Shown here: positions 19,801 to 28,161 of the stretch, piece after piece
How positions within the stretch are numbered: position 1 is the first letter of the stretch
How the letters are laid out: each line of letters begins with the position of its first letter
DNA from: Algibacter sp045066735
GTDB lineage: Bacteria > Bacteroidota > Bacteroidia > Flavobacteriales > Flavobacteriaceae
Direction of reading: 5' to 3'
Length of the DNA: 64,000 bases
Assembly: GCF_045066735.1 (NCBI RefSeq)
Contig: NZ_JBISHH010000009.1
Coordinates: forward strand, 62,001-126,000
Program-made: the position numbers and the translations under genes
Notes under the pieces: model-generated
What the model saw: only the letters and a program-made list of their open reading frames with translations
Told to the model about the DNA's origin: nothing
Database searches by the model: none

Positions 19801-21089
19801 TCGAAGGTGTATAATATTTTATTCGAACTAAGAGCACTTTTATCATTAGGCAAATTACTAAAATGTTCGAATGTGTTTTCACTTTCATCAAACAAGTTAA
19901 GTCCTCCGTTGTATGCACTTATCCAAATTCTATTTTTAGAATCTTGTAAAACAGATTGTATCGTTTTTTGGCTTAAACCATCGGTTTTATTTGCTTTATA
20001 GTAGTAATGTTGAAATGAATAACTAGACGGATTTAATTTACTAACACCAACATCATAACTTCCTATCCAAAAAATACCCTTTCTATCTTCGAATATTTTG
20101 GTAGGTTTATTATTTGGCAGCGAGAAAGGATCAGAAAAATTATTTACAATATGTCTCTGCAACTCAATATCGTCATTTTCTTTTTTAAATAAATACAAAC
20201 CAAAAACATCTGTAGACACCCAGAACAAACCCTTTTTATCCTGATAAATATCGTAAACAGGCATACTCTCATCTACTAAAGACACATGTTTAAAAGTGTT
20301 TTTCTTAGTATTCCAAAGTATTAAATTTGATAAATCGTTACCAATCCAAAAATCGCCATCGGCATCAATAAATACTTTTTTAGTAATGTGGTTTAACTCG
20401 TAAGATTCTTTTTTATCAATTAAAACTCTATCAAAATTATCATTCTTTCTATTGTAACGGTTTAAATATTCGCCATTGGTACCTGCCCAAATAGTGTTAT
20501 TCTTATCTTTTAAAAGTACATTAACCTTATTATTATCAATAGATTTCAAATTACTTTGATCGCTTATATAATATGAAAATTTAAAATTATCTTCATTAGT
20601 GTTATAATCGTAAAGCTGAATTTTAATAACACCAATATTTGTAGCAACCCAAAGTGTATTATTAATACCATCATAAAGTAAATCGTTTATTACTTTTTGC
20701 GAGCTATTTGATAAAGAAAGCTGTTTGTAAAGTTTTATTCTAATGAACTTATTAGTCTGTTTATTGAATAAATTAAGCCCATTATTGGTTCCAACCCATA
20801 AATTACCTTCATTATCTTCTTCAATAGCATTAATTCTATTGTTACTAATAGATGTGTTATCATTTAAAACCGATCTAAAAATCTCAAATTCGTAACCGTT
20901 GTATTTATTAAGTCCATCAATAGTTCCAAACCATAAAAAACCGGCTTTGTCCTGAAATATTTCGGTACATGTACTGCTTGAAAGTCCGCTAAATGTATCT
21001 AAATTTTCAAACTTTATATTATTTTTCTGCCCAACAATAATATTGGTTAATAAACAGAATAAAGCAAAAAAATTATTTTTAAAATTCAT
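16893..21089 (-). CDS. Hybrid two-component system regulator (HTCS-1)
   Basis: One-protein sensor, kinase and transcription factor for glycan operons. In order: signal peptide; periplasmic two-propeller sensor of Reg_prop repeats (about residues 25-690, repeats such as GFLWFGTIDGLNKYNGYEF and NLWVGTNNGLNLFN); Y_Y_Y domain (about 730-795); one membrane helix (about 810-830, WWAYLIYIVIGALIIRFLMY); HisKA with phospho-acceptor in NVSHEFRTPLTLI (about 860); HATPase (about 960-1080); receiver with VISDVMMPKMDGFEM (Asp near 1190); AraC-type helix-turn-helix at the C-terminus (MSGFNSTAYFSKTFKELFDVTPSQF). The frame can be opened at a TTG at 21110, but ATG 21089 gives the proper signal peptide. It neighbours the FAS1/SusCD operon, which it probably controls. 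Confidence 0.93.
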   Translation of the reverse strand: MNFKNNFFALFCLLTNIIVGQKNNIKFENLDTFSGLSSSTCTEIFQDKAGFLWFGTIDGLNKYNGYEFEIFRSVLNDNTSISNNRINAIEEDNEGNLWVGTNNGLNLFNKQTNKFIRIKLYKQLSLSNSSQKVINDLLYDGINNTLWVATNIGVIKIQLYDYNTNEDNFKFSYYISDQSNLKSIDNNKVNVLLKDKNNTIWAGTNGEYLNRYNRKNDNFDRVLIDKKESYELNHITKKVFIDADGDFWIGNDLSNLILWNTKKNTFKHVSLVDESMPVYDIYQDKKGLFWVSTDVFGLYLFKKENDDIELQRHIVNNFSDPFSLPNNKPTKIFEDRKGIFWIGSYDVGVSKLNPSSYSFQHYYYKANKTDGLSQKTIQSVLQDSKNRIWISAYNGGLNLFDESENTFEHFSNLPNDKSALSSNKILYTFEDHAGFIWVCTLDGGVNKFNPETGKSEVFMHHANDDSSIGQSSVWSGVEDAEHRIWFALRNEGVSLYNPKTKRFKNYKSNFSSDNRLVSNSIISMFIDSKERLLVGTVLGLNVVELNNIDNFIPDEINFTHVKVKGLVEEGINNITEDHYGNIWVGSDSGVYKLDSNLNLIQSYSSQNGLPNNLVVGIKEDDNFNIWITTKSGLSLLNPDTNQIINYNTHDGLQGAEFQTQSIEKTTDGRIIVGGLNGFNIFNPNDIAIPASVDLKPQISKLKLNNKIVFAGDSIHNRVLLNKGISETKDLTLKYKENYVSLEFVALYFDNPEQVKYAYRMQGLDSDFINLGSNRVVNLSNLESGTYKFEVKATINGQWEAAKITFLNIEILPPIWRSWWAYLIYIVIGALIIRFLMYYYELKVQEEQEHELDQMKLQFFVNVSHEFRTPLTLILNPVDKILANFNDNPEVVKTSALSIQRSARRLLHLVNQLLDYRKMDVGMAPLQLEKGDIVKFSEDIFSLFKDLAFKKEIHYKFISTSDKVVSLFDFDKVEKIITNLISNAIKFTNSGGDITITINKINTGKSKSNMLVLGKPKATEYVEIIVEDTGVGLDKEQMRRIFSRFYNLDASKAGTGIGLNFTKGLVELHGGEIDVESKHKKGTKFIVKLPLNIDAKPDDVENVKNEFLINSMKAVEYDMLISNDLPNVKHDSEDDFKGDDANKPILLIVEDNKELRVHLSSDLREQYVIKEAVNGVDGLKKVHKYLPDLVISDVMMPKMDGFEMCNAIKTDLETCHIPVILLTAKTLVEDRIEGYEHGADGYISKPFVTDVLKARISNLLEAKKRLRQRFSEIGGIFPSSEVTSNNLDEAFLDKATKVIIENISDIDFKQGDLLAEMGIGRSQFYKKINTLTGSNPSNFIRTIRLRYAAELLVKNNYSIKEISHMSGFNSTAYFSKTFKELFDVTPSQFIEQKEKEAEQ

Positions 21090-21221
21090 TTTTATCCGAA
21101 ATTTCAACAATTATATGATATTAATTTATTGAACACAAAAAATTAATTAATTCGCATTCAAGCTTAAATAAAGTATATAGATAACTTATGCAATATCCAT
21201 TTAGGCGCGCTAAGTATGTAA

Positions 21222-21288
21222 TATCACCTTGTTATTTAGGAGTACAGAACTAAACCTAATCCATCTTAAACACAGGTGATAACATTTT
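21222..21288. other. Nested inverted repeats upstream of HTCS-1
   Basis: TATCACCT (21222-21229) is perfectly complementary to AGGTGATA (21274-21281), and inside the loop TTAGG (21236-21240) pairs with CCTAA (21255-21259). On the plus strand the outer repeat runs into a stretch of seven T. It lies about 135 bases upstream of the HTCS-1 ATG and beyond the manA terminator, so it may be a structured leader or an operator. No known riboswitch was recognised. Confidence 0.35.
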
Positions 21289-21305
21289 TTTGGATATTAG
21301 CAAAA

Positions 21306-21339
21306 AGCAAAGTTTTTCACTAATATAAAAAACTTTGCT
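21306..21339 (-). terminator. Terminator of the lacI-manA unit
   Basis: AGCAAAGTTTTT (21306-21317) pairs with AAAAACTTTGCT (21328-21339) around ten bases. On the minus strand the hairpin is followed by TTTTTG. It lies about 35 bases after the manA stop. Confidence 0.8.
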
Positions 21340-21374
21340 TTACTAATATTATTTTTAACTAATGTCTCGAAATA

Positions 21375-22346
21375 TTAAAGATAGATCTCTAATAAATCGG
21401 CTTGTGAAGCACTAATTTTAACAGTATTAACAGTTGCTGGCAACAATATAGTCTCTCCTGTGTTTAATGTATAAGTATCATCGGCATGGCTAATTTCTAA
21501 ACTGCCACTAACGCACATATAAATTACAAAAGAATCTAAGCTAGAATAATCTTTCTCTAACTCATTTTCAACCTTTATAAAGTTTGTTTTAAAATAAGGA
21601 GAATGCACTAATTTGTTAGCTGTGTTTGCTTTAGTTTCATAACTTGTTTTAAACTCACTGTGGTAAGTAAAATCGATAGCATCTAAAGCTTGATCATTAT
21701 GTAAATCACGCTCTTTACCCGTTGTAGCATCTACTCTATTATAATCGTAAATACGGTAAGTAACATCCGAAGTTTGCTGAATTTCAGCTAATAAAACACC
21801 AGATCCAATAGCATGAATTCTTCCCGTAGGAATGTAAAACGTATCGCCTTTTGCAACCGTTTCATGATGCATAACATTTAAAATGGTATCATCTTCTAAA
21901 TGTTTTTGATATTCTTCTTTATTAATTTCTTTCTCGAAGCCTACAATGAGTTCTGCATCTTTATCTGCCTGCATAACATACCACATTTCGTTTTTACCAA
22001 AAGAGTTGTGACGCTCTTTTGCTAACTCATTACTTGGGTGTACTTGTATAGATAATGGTGTTTTTGCATCAATAAATTTAATAAGTAACGGGAAATCTTC
22101 ACCAAAAGCTTTATAAACAGCTTCACCAACAAAATCACCTTTATAAGTATTAATTAATTGTTTAAGCGTTTGCCCTTTTAGCTCGCCATTTAACACCTGA
22201 GTTTCATCGCCTTTTACATCCGATATTTCCCAAGATTCACCAATACTGTCTTCCGTATATTCCTTATTTAGTTGTGTTTTCAATTTTTCGCCACCCCATA
22301 ATCTGTATTTGTAAAGTGGTTCGAATTTTAATGGATATAATTTCAT
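21375..22346 (-). CDS. manA: Class I mannose-6-phosphate isomerase
   Basis: Zinc-dependent cytoplasmic isomerase interconverting mannose-6-phosphate and fructose-6-phosphate. The 323-residue length is that of the short Bacillus/Bacteroidota type. Visible landmarks are the opening PLKFEPLYKYRLWGGEKL, the zinc-site stretch LSIQVHPSNELA (His in QVHP), KNEMWYVM with a metal-binding Glu, and FYIPTGRIHAIGSG. The C-terminal cupin half is intact. It follows the LacI gene by 18 bases and a terminator lies downstream, so the two are probably cotranscribed. In context it would channel mannose released by the GH92 enzyme into glycolysis, although no mannose kinase is in the window. Confidence 0.93.
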   Translation of the reverse strand: MKLYPLKFEPLYKYRLWGGEKLKTQLNKEYTEDSIGESWEISDVKGDETQVLNGELKGQTLKQLINTYKGDFVGEAVYKAFGEDFPLLIKFIDAKTPLSIQVHPSNELAKERHNSFGKNEMWYVMQADKDAELIVGFEKEINKEEYQKHLEDDTILNVMHHETVAKGDTFYIPTGRIHAIGSGVLLAEIQQTSDVTYRIYDYNRVDATTGKERDLHNDQALDAIDFTYHSEFKTSYETKANTANKLVHSPYFKTNFIKVENELEKDYSSLDSFVIYMCVSGSLEISHADDTYTLNTGETILLPATVNTVKISASQADLLEIYL

Positions 22347-22364
22347 TGTTGTTGTGTTTAAATG

Positions 22365-23381
22365 TTATTTTTTAGATGAATTTCTTTCTATTAACTGAGT
22401 ATCTATTAATATGGTTTGTTCTTTTTTTGAAACTCCTTTAGTTAAAATTTGCTTTAGTATTAATTCCGAAGCTACTTTACCAATTTCAAACCCAGATTGA
22501 TCTATGGTGGTTAAAGATGGCTCAATAACACTAGAAACAGGTTCGTTACTAAAACCAACAAAAGCAATGGTTTCAGGTATTTTTACATCGTGTTCCTTTG
22601 CGTATTTCATGGCTCCAATAGCAGATATATCGTTAGCAGCAAATACCGCATCAATTGGTAGTTTTTTTGCTAATAATTTCTGCATACTAATATAACCATC
22701 TTGCTCCATAAGTCGCGAGCTAATAACATATTCATCATTAAAAATTAAATTATTTTTCTTTAAAGCCGCTTTATAGCCTTCAAATCTATTTTTATAAATT
22801 TCCAACTCTTGCGGTCCAGATAAATGTGCAATGTGCTTACAGCCTTTTGAAATTAAATGTTGTGTAGCATCGTAACCTCCTTTAAAATCATCAATTAACA
22901 CATTACTAAAGCCAGGAATATCGCAATGCCTATCAAAAAATATAAGCGGAATATTACTGTTTTTTAAAGCCTGTAAATGGTCGTAATTCATGGTTTCCAT
23001 AGACACCGAAATTAATAAACCATCTACCCTATTTGCAAGTAAACCGTCAACTATTTTTTTTTCACGTTCTAATTGTTCTAAAGACTGACAAATAATTACA
23101 TTATATCCAGCCAAATATGCGGTTTCTTCAATACCCTGAATAGCAGATGAAAAAAAATGTCGAGATATTCTAGGTACCACAACACCGATCGTTTTTGTAA
23201 TATTTTTCCGAAGATTAGAAGCCAACATATTCCGTTGATACCCTAATTCTTCAGCCTTAGCTAAAATTTTATCTTTTGTGGCGCGAGTAACACGCGGACT
23301 ATCATTCAAGGCTCTTGATACCGTAGAACTATCAATTTCTAATGCCTTGGCAATGTCGTGTATGGTTGGTTTATTATTCAA
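22365..23381 (-). CDS. LacI-family transcriptional regulator
   Basis: DNA-binding regulator with an N-terminal LacI helix-turn-helix (residues 5-55, TIHDIAKALEIDSSTVSRALN, then the hinge helix region NMLASNLRK) and a periplasmic-binding-protein-like sensor domain (about 60-335). The start is a TTG: an in-frame TAA lies two codons upstream and the helix-turn-helix begins immediately, so no ATG can serve. It is divergent from kduI-kduD with 128 bases between, in which a CAATCGATTG palindrome with the central CG typical of LacI operators is present. It probably represses kduI-kduD and its own unit in response to a uronate or ketosugar intermediate; the effector is unknown. Confidence 0.92.
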   Translation of the reverse strand: MNNKPTIHDIAKALEIDSSTVSRALNDSPRVTRATKDKILAKAEELGYQRNMLASNLRKNITKTIGVVVPRISRHFFSSAIQGIEETAYLAGYNVIICQSLEQLEREKKIVDGLLANRVDGLLISVSMETMNYDHLQALKNSNIPLIFFDRHCDIPGFSNVLIDDFKGGYDATQHLISKGCKHIAHLSGPQELEIYKNRFEGYKAALKKNNLIFNDEYVISSRLMEQDGYISMQKLLAKKLPIDAVFAANDISAIGAMKYAKEHDVKIPETIAFVGFSNEPVSSVIEPSLTTIDQSGFEIGKVASELILKQILTKGVSKKEQTILIDTQLIERNSSKK

Positions 23382-23422
23382 TATTAAATTGACGGGTTAA
23401 GTTTAGTGTTCACAAATATAAC

Positions 23423-23464
23423 AAAATCCAATCGATTGTATTTGGATTTTATTTATTATATTTA
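23423..23464 (+). promoter_or_regulatory. LacI-type operator and promoter of kduI
   Basis: CAATCGATTG (23429-23438) is a perfect ten-base palindrome with central CG, the usual LacI-family operator form. An overlapping inverted repeat AAAATCCAA (23423-23431) / TTGGATTTT (23442-23450) surrounds it. TATATTTA at 23457-23464 resembles the -7 box TAnnTTTG, with TTG 18 bases upstream inside the operator, so bound repressor would block the promoter. Confidence 0.6.
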
Positions 23465-23509
23465 CATCGTTATAAAAATTACACAACCATATATAAAAAA
23501 CAAAATATC

Positions 23510-24352
23510 ATGAAAACCAACTATGAAGTACGCTATGCTGCATCACCACAAGATGTTAAATCGTACGACACGACTAGACTAAGAGATGAATTTTTAATAG
23601 ACAACTTAATGTCTCCAGATGAAGTAAACTTAGTGTATTCTCACTACGATAGATTTATTTCAGGAAGTGCCGTTCCGGTAAAAGAGGAATTAAAATTAGA
23701 ATCGATAGATCCATTAAAAGCCGATTATTTCTTAGAACGTCGTGAATTAGGTATTATAAACATTGGTGGTGCTGGTACTGTTACTGTAGATGGTAACGTT
23801 TACGAATTAGGACATAAAGAAGCTCTTTATGTTGGTAAAGGCAATAAAGAAGTTGTTTTTGCAAGCAAATCAGCCAACGAACCTGCTTTATTTTACTTAA
23901 ACTCTACTCCTGCTCACAAAGCATATCCAAACAAAAAAATTGGAATTAACGATGTAGAGGTTGTACAATTGGGAGACCCAAAAACAGCAAATGCAAGAAC
24001 ACTTAGAAAATATATAGTAAATAGTGTTGTTGATGTTTGCCAATTGCAAATGGGAATGACAGAGTTAAAGCCAGGATCTGTTTGGAATACCATGCCCGCA
24101 CACGTGCACGACAGACGTATGGAAGTTTATTTCTATTTTGATGTGCCAGAAGAGCAAGCTGTATGCCACTTTATGGGACAGCCACAAGAAACAAGACATA
24201 TTTGGATGCAAAATAACCAAGCTGTTATTTCTCCAGCTTGGTCTGTACATTCAGGATCAGGAACGAGCAATTATACCTTTATTTGGGGAATGGCTGGTGA
24301 AAATTTAGATTACGGAGATATGGATCATTGTAAAATAACCGAATTAAAATAA
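23510..24352 (+). CDS. kduI: 5-keto-4-deoxyuronate isomerase
   Basis: Cytoplasmic zinc isomerase that converts 5-keto-4-deoxyuronate (from unsaturated uronates) to 2,5-diketo-3-deoxygluconate. The 280-residue length is typical. The metal ligands known from E. coli KduI are all present with a two-residue shift: His198 and His200 in PAHVHDRRMEVYFYF, Glu205, and His247 in AWSVHSGSG. The opening YEVRYAASPQDVKSYDTTRLRDEFL is also characteristic. E. coli KduI has been reported to act on glucuronate and galacturonate as well, which matters here because an inositol oxygenase that makes glucuronate is nearby and no uxaC is seen. It starts an operon with kduD five bases downstream. Confidence 0.96.
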   Translation: MKTNYEVRYAASPQDVKSYDTTRLRDEFLIDNLMSPDEVNLVYSHYDRFISGSAVPVKEELKLESIDPLKADYFLERRELGIINIGGAGTVTVDGNVYELGHKEALYVGKGNKEVVFASKSANEPALFYLNSTPAHKAYPNKKIGINDVEVVQLGDPKTANARTLRKYIVNSVVDVCQLQMGMTELKPGSVWNTMPAHVHDRRMEVYFYFDVPEEQAVCHFMGQPQETRHIWMQNNQAVISPAWSVHSGSGTSNYTFIWGMAGENLDYGDMDHCKITELK

Positions 24353-24357
24353 TAAAA

Positions 24358-25152
24358 ATGTCTATAAACTTATTTGATTTAACAGGTAAAGTAGCACTTA
24401 TTACAGGTGGTACTCACGGCTTAGGACAAGCCATGGCAGAAGGTTTAGGTAACGCTGGTGCCACTTTAGTAATCAACGGAGCTTCCTCTCAAGATAAACT
24501 AAACACTGCTGTAGAACATTACAAATCTCTTGGCATTAAAGCTTCTGGATATCTTTTTGATGTTACAGATGAAGCTCAGGTTATTAAAAACATAGCAGCT
24601 ATAGAAAAAGAAGTTGGCAACATTGATATTCTTGTAAACAATGCAGGTATTATTAAAAGAACGCCTCTTGAAGACATGGAAGTTGCAGATTTTGAAGCTG
24701 TAATTAAAGTAGATTTAGTAAGTCCGTTTATTATGTCTAAACATGTTGTAAAAGGCATGATTAAACGTAAAGAAGGAAAAATAATCAACATTTGCTCCAT
24801 GATGAGTGAGCTTGGTAGAAGTACTGTTGGTGCTTATGCAGCTGCAAAAGGTGGCTTAAAAATGCTAACGCAAAACATGGCTACCGAATGGGCAAAACAT
24901 AACATACAAACTAATGGGATTGGACCTGGTTACTTTGCAACTACGCAAACCGCTCCAATTCGTGTAGATGGTCATCCATTTAACGATTTCATTATTAACC
25001 GTACACCTGCTGCTCGTTGGGGAGACCCAAAAGATTTACAAGGTGCGGCTATATTTCTAAGCTCAAAAGCTAGTGATTTTGTTAACGGACAAGTGGTTTA
25101 TGTTGATGGTGGTATTTTAGCGACCATCGGAAAACCTTCAAACGAAGATTAA
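24358..25152 (+). CDS. kduD: 2-keto-3-deoxy-D-gluconate dehydrogenase (SDR family)
   Basis: Classical short-chain dehydrogenase of 264 residues. The cofactor motif TGGTHGLG is at 16-23, NNAG at 94-97, and the catalytic Ser147, Tyr160 and Lys164 are in place (YAAAKGG). KduD reduces 2,5-diketo-3-deoxygluconate to 2-keto-3-deoxygluconate. The assignment rests on the immediate neighbour kduI and on family-like segments (FDLTGKVALITGG, ATEWAKHNIQTNGIGPGYF). A gluconate 5-dehydrogenase activity would be hard to exclude from sequence. Downstream enzymes (KdgK, KdgA) are not in this window. Confidence 0.9.
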   Translation: MSINLFDLTGKVALITGGTHGLGQAMAEGLGNAGATLVINGASSQDKLNTAVEHYKSLGIKASGYLFDVTDEAQVIKNIAAIEKEVGNIDILVNNAGIIKRTPLEDMEVADFEAVIKVDLVSPFIMSKHVVKGMIKRKEGKIINICSMMSELGRSTVGAYAAAKGGLKMLTQNMATEWAKHNIQTNGIGPGYFATTQTAPIRVDGHPFNDFIINRTPAARWGDPKDLQGAAIFLSSKASDFVNGQVVYVDGGILATIGKPSNED

Positions 25153-25168
25153 TTTAAATTCAGTATTT

Positions 25169-26344
25169 ATGAAAAGAAATAAAATATTAGCCGGTATTTT
25201 TTGTGCTGCTATACTTTCTTCATGTAATCAAAAAGAGGACACAAAATCTATTGTTGTAAAAAACACTTTAGATTTTGAAAAAACTTTTGAAACTGTTGAA
25301 TTATCTAAAACATTTTTAAACGTTACCGATCTTACAACGGTTGGAATTCGTGATGCCAAAGATGGAACTTTACAAGTAACGCAAACGGTAGATAATGATG
25401 GAGACGGCACAATGGACGAGATTTTATTTCAACCTAAAATAGCTGCAAATTCAGAAAAAACGTTTGAAATTGTTACCATTACGGAAGCTGAAAAACCAAA
25501 AGCTGAGGAACTTTGTTATTCGCGTTTTGTACCAGAACGTACAGACGATTATACTTGGGAAAACAACAAAGTAGCATTTCGTGTTTATGGCCCTGTTGCT
25601 CAAAAAATGGTTGAAGATGATACACCTGGTGGCACACTTTCTAGTGGTGTAGATGCTTGGTTAAAAAAAGTAGAATATCCAATTATCAACAACTGGTATA
25701 AAAAGAATGAGGAGCGTCCTGGCGCTTATCACGAAGCTTCACCAGAAGGTCGCGATAACTTCCATGTTGGTGTTAGTAGAGGTGTTGGTGGTATAGCTGT
25801 AAAAACAGATACAACTTACTACTTCTCTAAAAACTACACCAAATGGCGTACCATTACTACGGGGTCACTTAGAACTAGTTTTCACTTAGAATATGCAAAT
25901 TGGGATGCTAACGGCAAGTTGATAAAAGAATCTAAAACTATTAGTTTAGATTTAGGAAACAACTTCACGAAATTCACAACAAGCATTGAAGGAACCGATA
26001 CTATTTATGCTGGCTTAACGCTACATGAGAAAGATGGTAAAGTTACCGGAAGTAATGAAAATGGTTGGGTAAGCTATTGGCAACCACATTTTGAAACTGA
26101 ATTAGCAACAGCCATTGTAGCACCTAAAGATACATTTTTAGGTTACGAAACTTATGATACTGAACAAAAGGATTTAAGTAACGCTTACGCGGAATTAAAA
26201 GTAACGAATAACGAAGTGGTTTATTATGCTGGCTTTACTTGGAGCGAAAGCAATCAATTTAAAAACAGCCAAGAATGGGAAGCTTATTTAGATATGTTTT
26301 CTAAACAAATTAACACACCTTTAGAAGTGGTTTTGAATAAATAA
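25169..26344 (+). CDS. DUF4861 family lipoprotein
   Basis: Lipoprotein of 391 residues with lipobox Cys19 (AILSSC). The body is beta-rich, with a repeated-looking core including FRVYGPVAQKMVEDD, SSGVDAWLKKVEYPIINNWY, ASPEGRDNFHVGVSRGVGG and a C-terminal YYAGFTWSESNQF. This pattern is that of DUF4861 proteins, which often accompany pectin or other uronate-glycan loci. Their activity is not known to me. It follows kduD by 16 bases and ends just before a convergent terminator, so it is the third gene of the kdu operon. A periplasmic lyase or hydrolase acting on uronates is possible but unproven. Confidence 0.75.
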   Translation: MKRNKILAGIFCAAILSSCNQKEDTKSIVVKNTLDFEKTFETVELSKTFLNVTDLTTVGIRDAKDGTLQVTQTVDNDGDGTMDEILFQPKIAANSEKTFEIVTITEAEKPKAEELCYSRFVPERTDDYTWENNKVAFRVYGPVAQKMVEDDTPGGTLSSGVDAWLKKVEYPIINNWYKKNEERPGAYHEASPEGRDNFHVGVSRGVGGIAVKTDTTYYFSKNYTKWRTITTGSLRTSFHLEYANWDANGKLIKESKTISLDLGNNFTKFTTSIEGTDTIYAGLTLHEKDGKVTGSNENGWVSYWQPHFETELATAIVAPKDTFLGYETYDTEQKDLSNAYAELKVTNNEVVYYAGFTWSESNQFKNSQEWEAYLDMFSKQINTPLEVVLNK

Positions 26345-26373
26345 ATTCAACACTATTTCTAAATCATTTTATT

Positions 26374-26427
26374 AAAGTGATTGTTTCTACTCTTTTATCT
26401 AAAGAATGAAACAATCACTTTTTTTAT
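26374..26427. terminator. Bidirectional terminator between the kdu operon and the symporter
   Basis: AAAGTGATTGTTTC (26374-26387) pairs over 14 bases with GAAACAATCACTTT (26408-26421) and is followed by a T-run; on the minus strand it overlaps the end of the symporter gene. It separates convergent units. Confidence 0.88.
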
Positions 26428-28004
26428 GAGGCGTTCCCTAATAAAATATAGATAGCAACGGTGACTACGCAAAGCATAATAGCCATTGGTTTTGTGTACT
26501 TCCAATTCTTCATGTCTACAAATACAATATTATCTTGCTGCATTGCTTGAGTTGGCGGATAAAAGTAAGATACCACAAACATCACGATAAGGTTTAAAAT
26601 AAATTCTATTCCCCAAATATGCACAAAATGAATATCTACTTTAAAGATGAAAGTCGTTAAAATATAAAATGTTAAGCCTACAAACAAAGCCACCTTTGCT
26701 CCCATAGCCGAAATACTCTTCAGAAAAAAACCAGCTAACATTATAGAAGCAATCGGGATAAAGAAAATACCATTAAGTTGTTGTAATAATTGATACAAGC
26801 CATCTGGTGCATTAGCGACCATTGGTGCTACCAAAATTGCGAAAACTGCTAATATTAAAGAGGTAAGTTTCCCTACTTTTACTAGTTTTCTATCACTACA
26901 GTTTTTACCAAAATGACGCTTAAAAACATCAATACTAAAAATAGTAGCCGCACTATTTAAAACACTATTAAAGGTGCTTAAAACGGCCCCCATAACAATA
27001 GCAGCAAATATACCTACTAGGCCTACAGGCAACACTTTTTTAATTAATTCAGGGTAGATCATATCTTGGTTTTCATACATAGAATCTCCAAAATAATAAA
27101 ACCCAATAACGCCTGGCAAAATAATGATAATTGGCACTAAAATTTTCAAAACACCAGTGTACAACAATCCTTTTTGGGCTTCAACCAAATTCTTCGCACC
27201 TAAGGCACGCTGAATTATAGTTTGATTCATACTCCAAAAATACAGCTGATTGATAATTAATCCAGTAAACAACACTTCGAACGGTAAAACCGAATCTTTA
27301 GCACCAATTACATTAAATTTTTCAGGGCTATGATTATAGACCTTAGTTAATCCCGCTAATGGATTCCCATCACCAATACTAACTAAAGCAATTAACGGAA
27401 TAGCCAAACCGCCAATAAGTAGTCCGTAACCATTAATAGTGTCAGAAACTGCTACAGCTTTTAATCCGCCAAAAATGGCATAAACAGAACCTAAAATACC
27501 CACGGCAACTACAGTAATCCAAAGCCCTTCTTTTTTAGAAACTTCTAATACTTCCGATACGTTAAAAATACTTTCTAAATTAATAGCTCCCGTATACAAA
27601 ACAATAGGTAACAAGGTTACAATGAAGGAGATCATTAAAAACAATGCGACTAACGTTCTCGTAGTACTATCAAATCGTTTTTCTAAATATTCGGGTATGG
27701 TTGTTAAGCCCATTTTTAAATATTTAGGCACAAAATAAATGGCAGCCACTACTAAGGCTAAAGCCGAAGTTACTTCCCAAGCAATTATAATAAATCCGTT
27801 TTTGTATGATGATCCATTCATACCTATCAAATGCTCTGTTGAGATATTGGTAAGTAACATAGATCCCGCAATAACGACTCCTGTTAAACTTCTTCCGCCA
27901 AGGAAATAGCCATCTTTTGAGTTTAATTTTTCTTTCCGAAGTTTATACCAAGAATAAAAGGCAACAAAGAGTGTAAAGCCTATAAACGTAAGCGCAGTAT
28001 ACAT
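26424..28004 (-). CDS. Sodium/solute symporter (SSS family, SGLT type)
   Basis: Inner-membrane sodium-coupled transporter of 526 residues with about 14 hydrophobic segments. Family features include KDGYFLGGRSLTG after the first helix, SMLLTNISTEHLIGMNG, the SGLT-like FWSMNQTIIQRALGAKNL, and GAVLSTFNSVLNSAATIFS. The relatives that carry sugars, inositol or uronates belong to this type. It lies 157 bases downstream of the inositol oxygenase gene on the same strand, with a hairpin between them, so it may be cotranscribed or have its own promoter. In context, myo-inositol or glucuronate are the most plausible substrates; this is inference. Confidence 0.9.
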   Translation of the reverse strand: MYTALTFIGFTLFVAFYSWYKLRKEKLNSKDGYFLGGRSLTGVVIAGSMLLTNISTEHLIGMNGSSYKNGFIIIAWEVTSALALVVAAIYFVPKYLKMGLTTIPEYLEKRFDSTTRTLVALFLMISFIVTLLPIVLYTGAINLESIFNVSEVLEVSKKEGLWITVVAVGILGSVYAIFGGLKAVAVSDTINGYGLLIGGLAIPLIALVSIGDGNPLAGLTKVYNHSPEKFNVIGAKDSVLPFEVLFTGLIINQLYFWSMNQTIIQRALGAKNLVEAQKGLLYTGVLKILVPIIIILPGVIGFYYFGDSMYENQDMIYPELIKKVLPVGLVGIFAAIVMGAVLSTFNSVLNSAATIFSIDVFKRHFGKNCSDRKLVKVGKLTSLILAVFAILVAPMVANAPDGLYQLLQQLNGIFFIPIASIMLAGFFLKSISAMGAKVALFVGLTFYILTTFIFKVDIHFVHIWGIEFILNLIVMFVVSYFYPPTQAMQQDNIVFVDMKNWKYTKPMAIMLCVVTVAIYILLGNAS

Positions 28005-28113
28005 AAAGTTAGTTTAGTGGTTAGTTGGTGTTGAAGTTTAACAAGCGTTAATTTCAACAAAAATTAATTTGCCAAATTGTTGATGCGTGTTCACAATTCG
28101 ACAAACTAATTAT

Positions 28114-28137
28114 AAACGCTAATCTCACTTAGCGTTT
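28114..28137. other. Perfect hairpin between inositol oxygenase and symporter genes
   Basis: AAACGCTAA and TTAGCGTTT form a nine-base stem around six bases. On the minus strand it is not followed by a T-run (ATAATTAG), so simple termination is unlikely. It may be an operator, an attenuator or an mRNA processing site. Confidence 0.4.
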
Positions 28138-28161
28138 GGTTGGTTTTAGTTTTAAAAGCTA

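Noticed and set aside
28114..28137. Hairpin as terminator of the inositol oxygenase gene
   Set aside because: The stem is perfect but lacks a following T-run on the minus strand, so it is listed only as a structure of unknown role.
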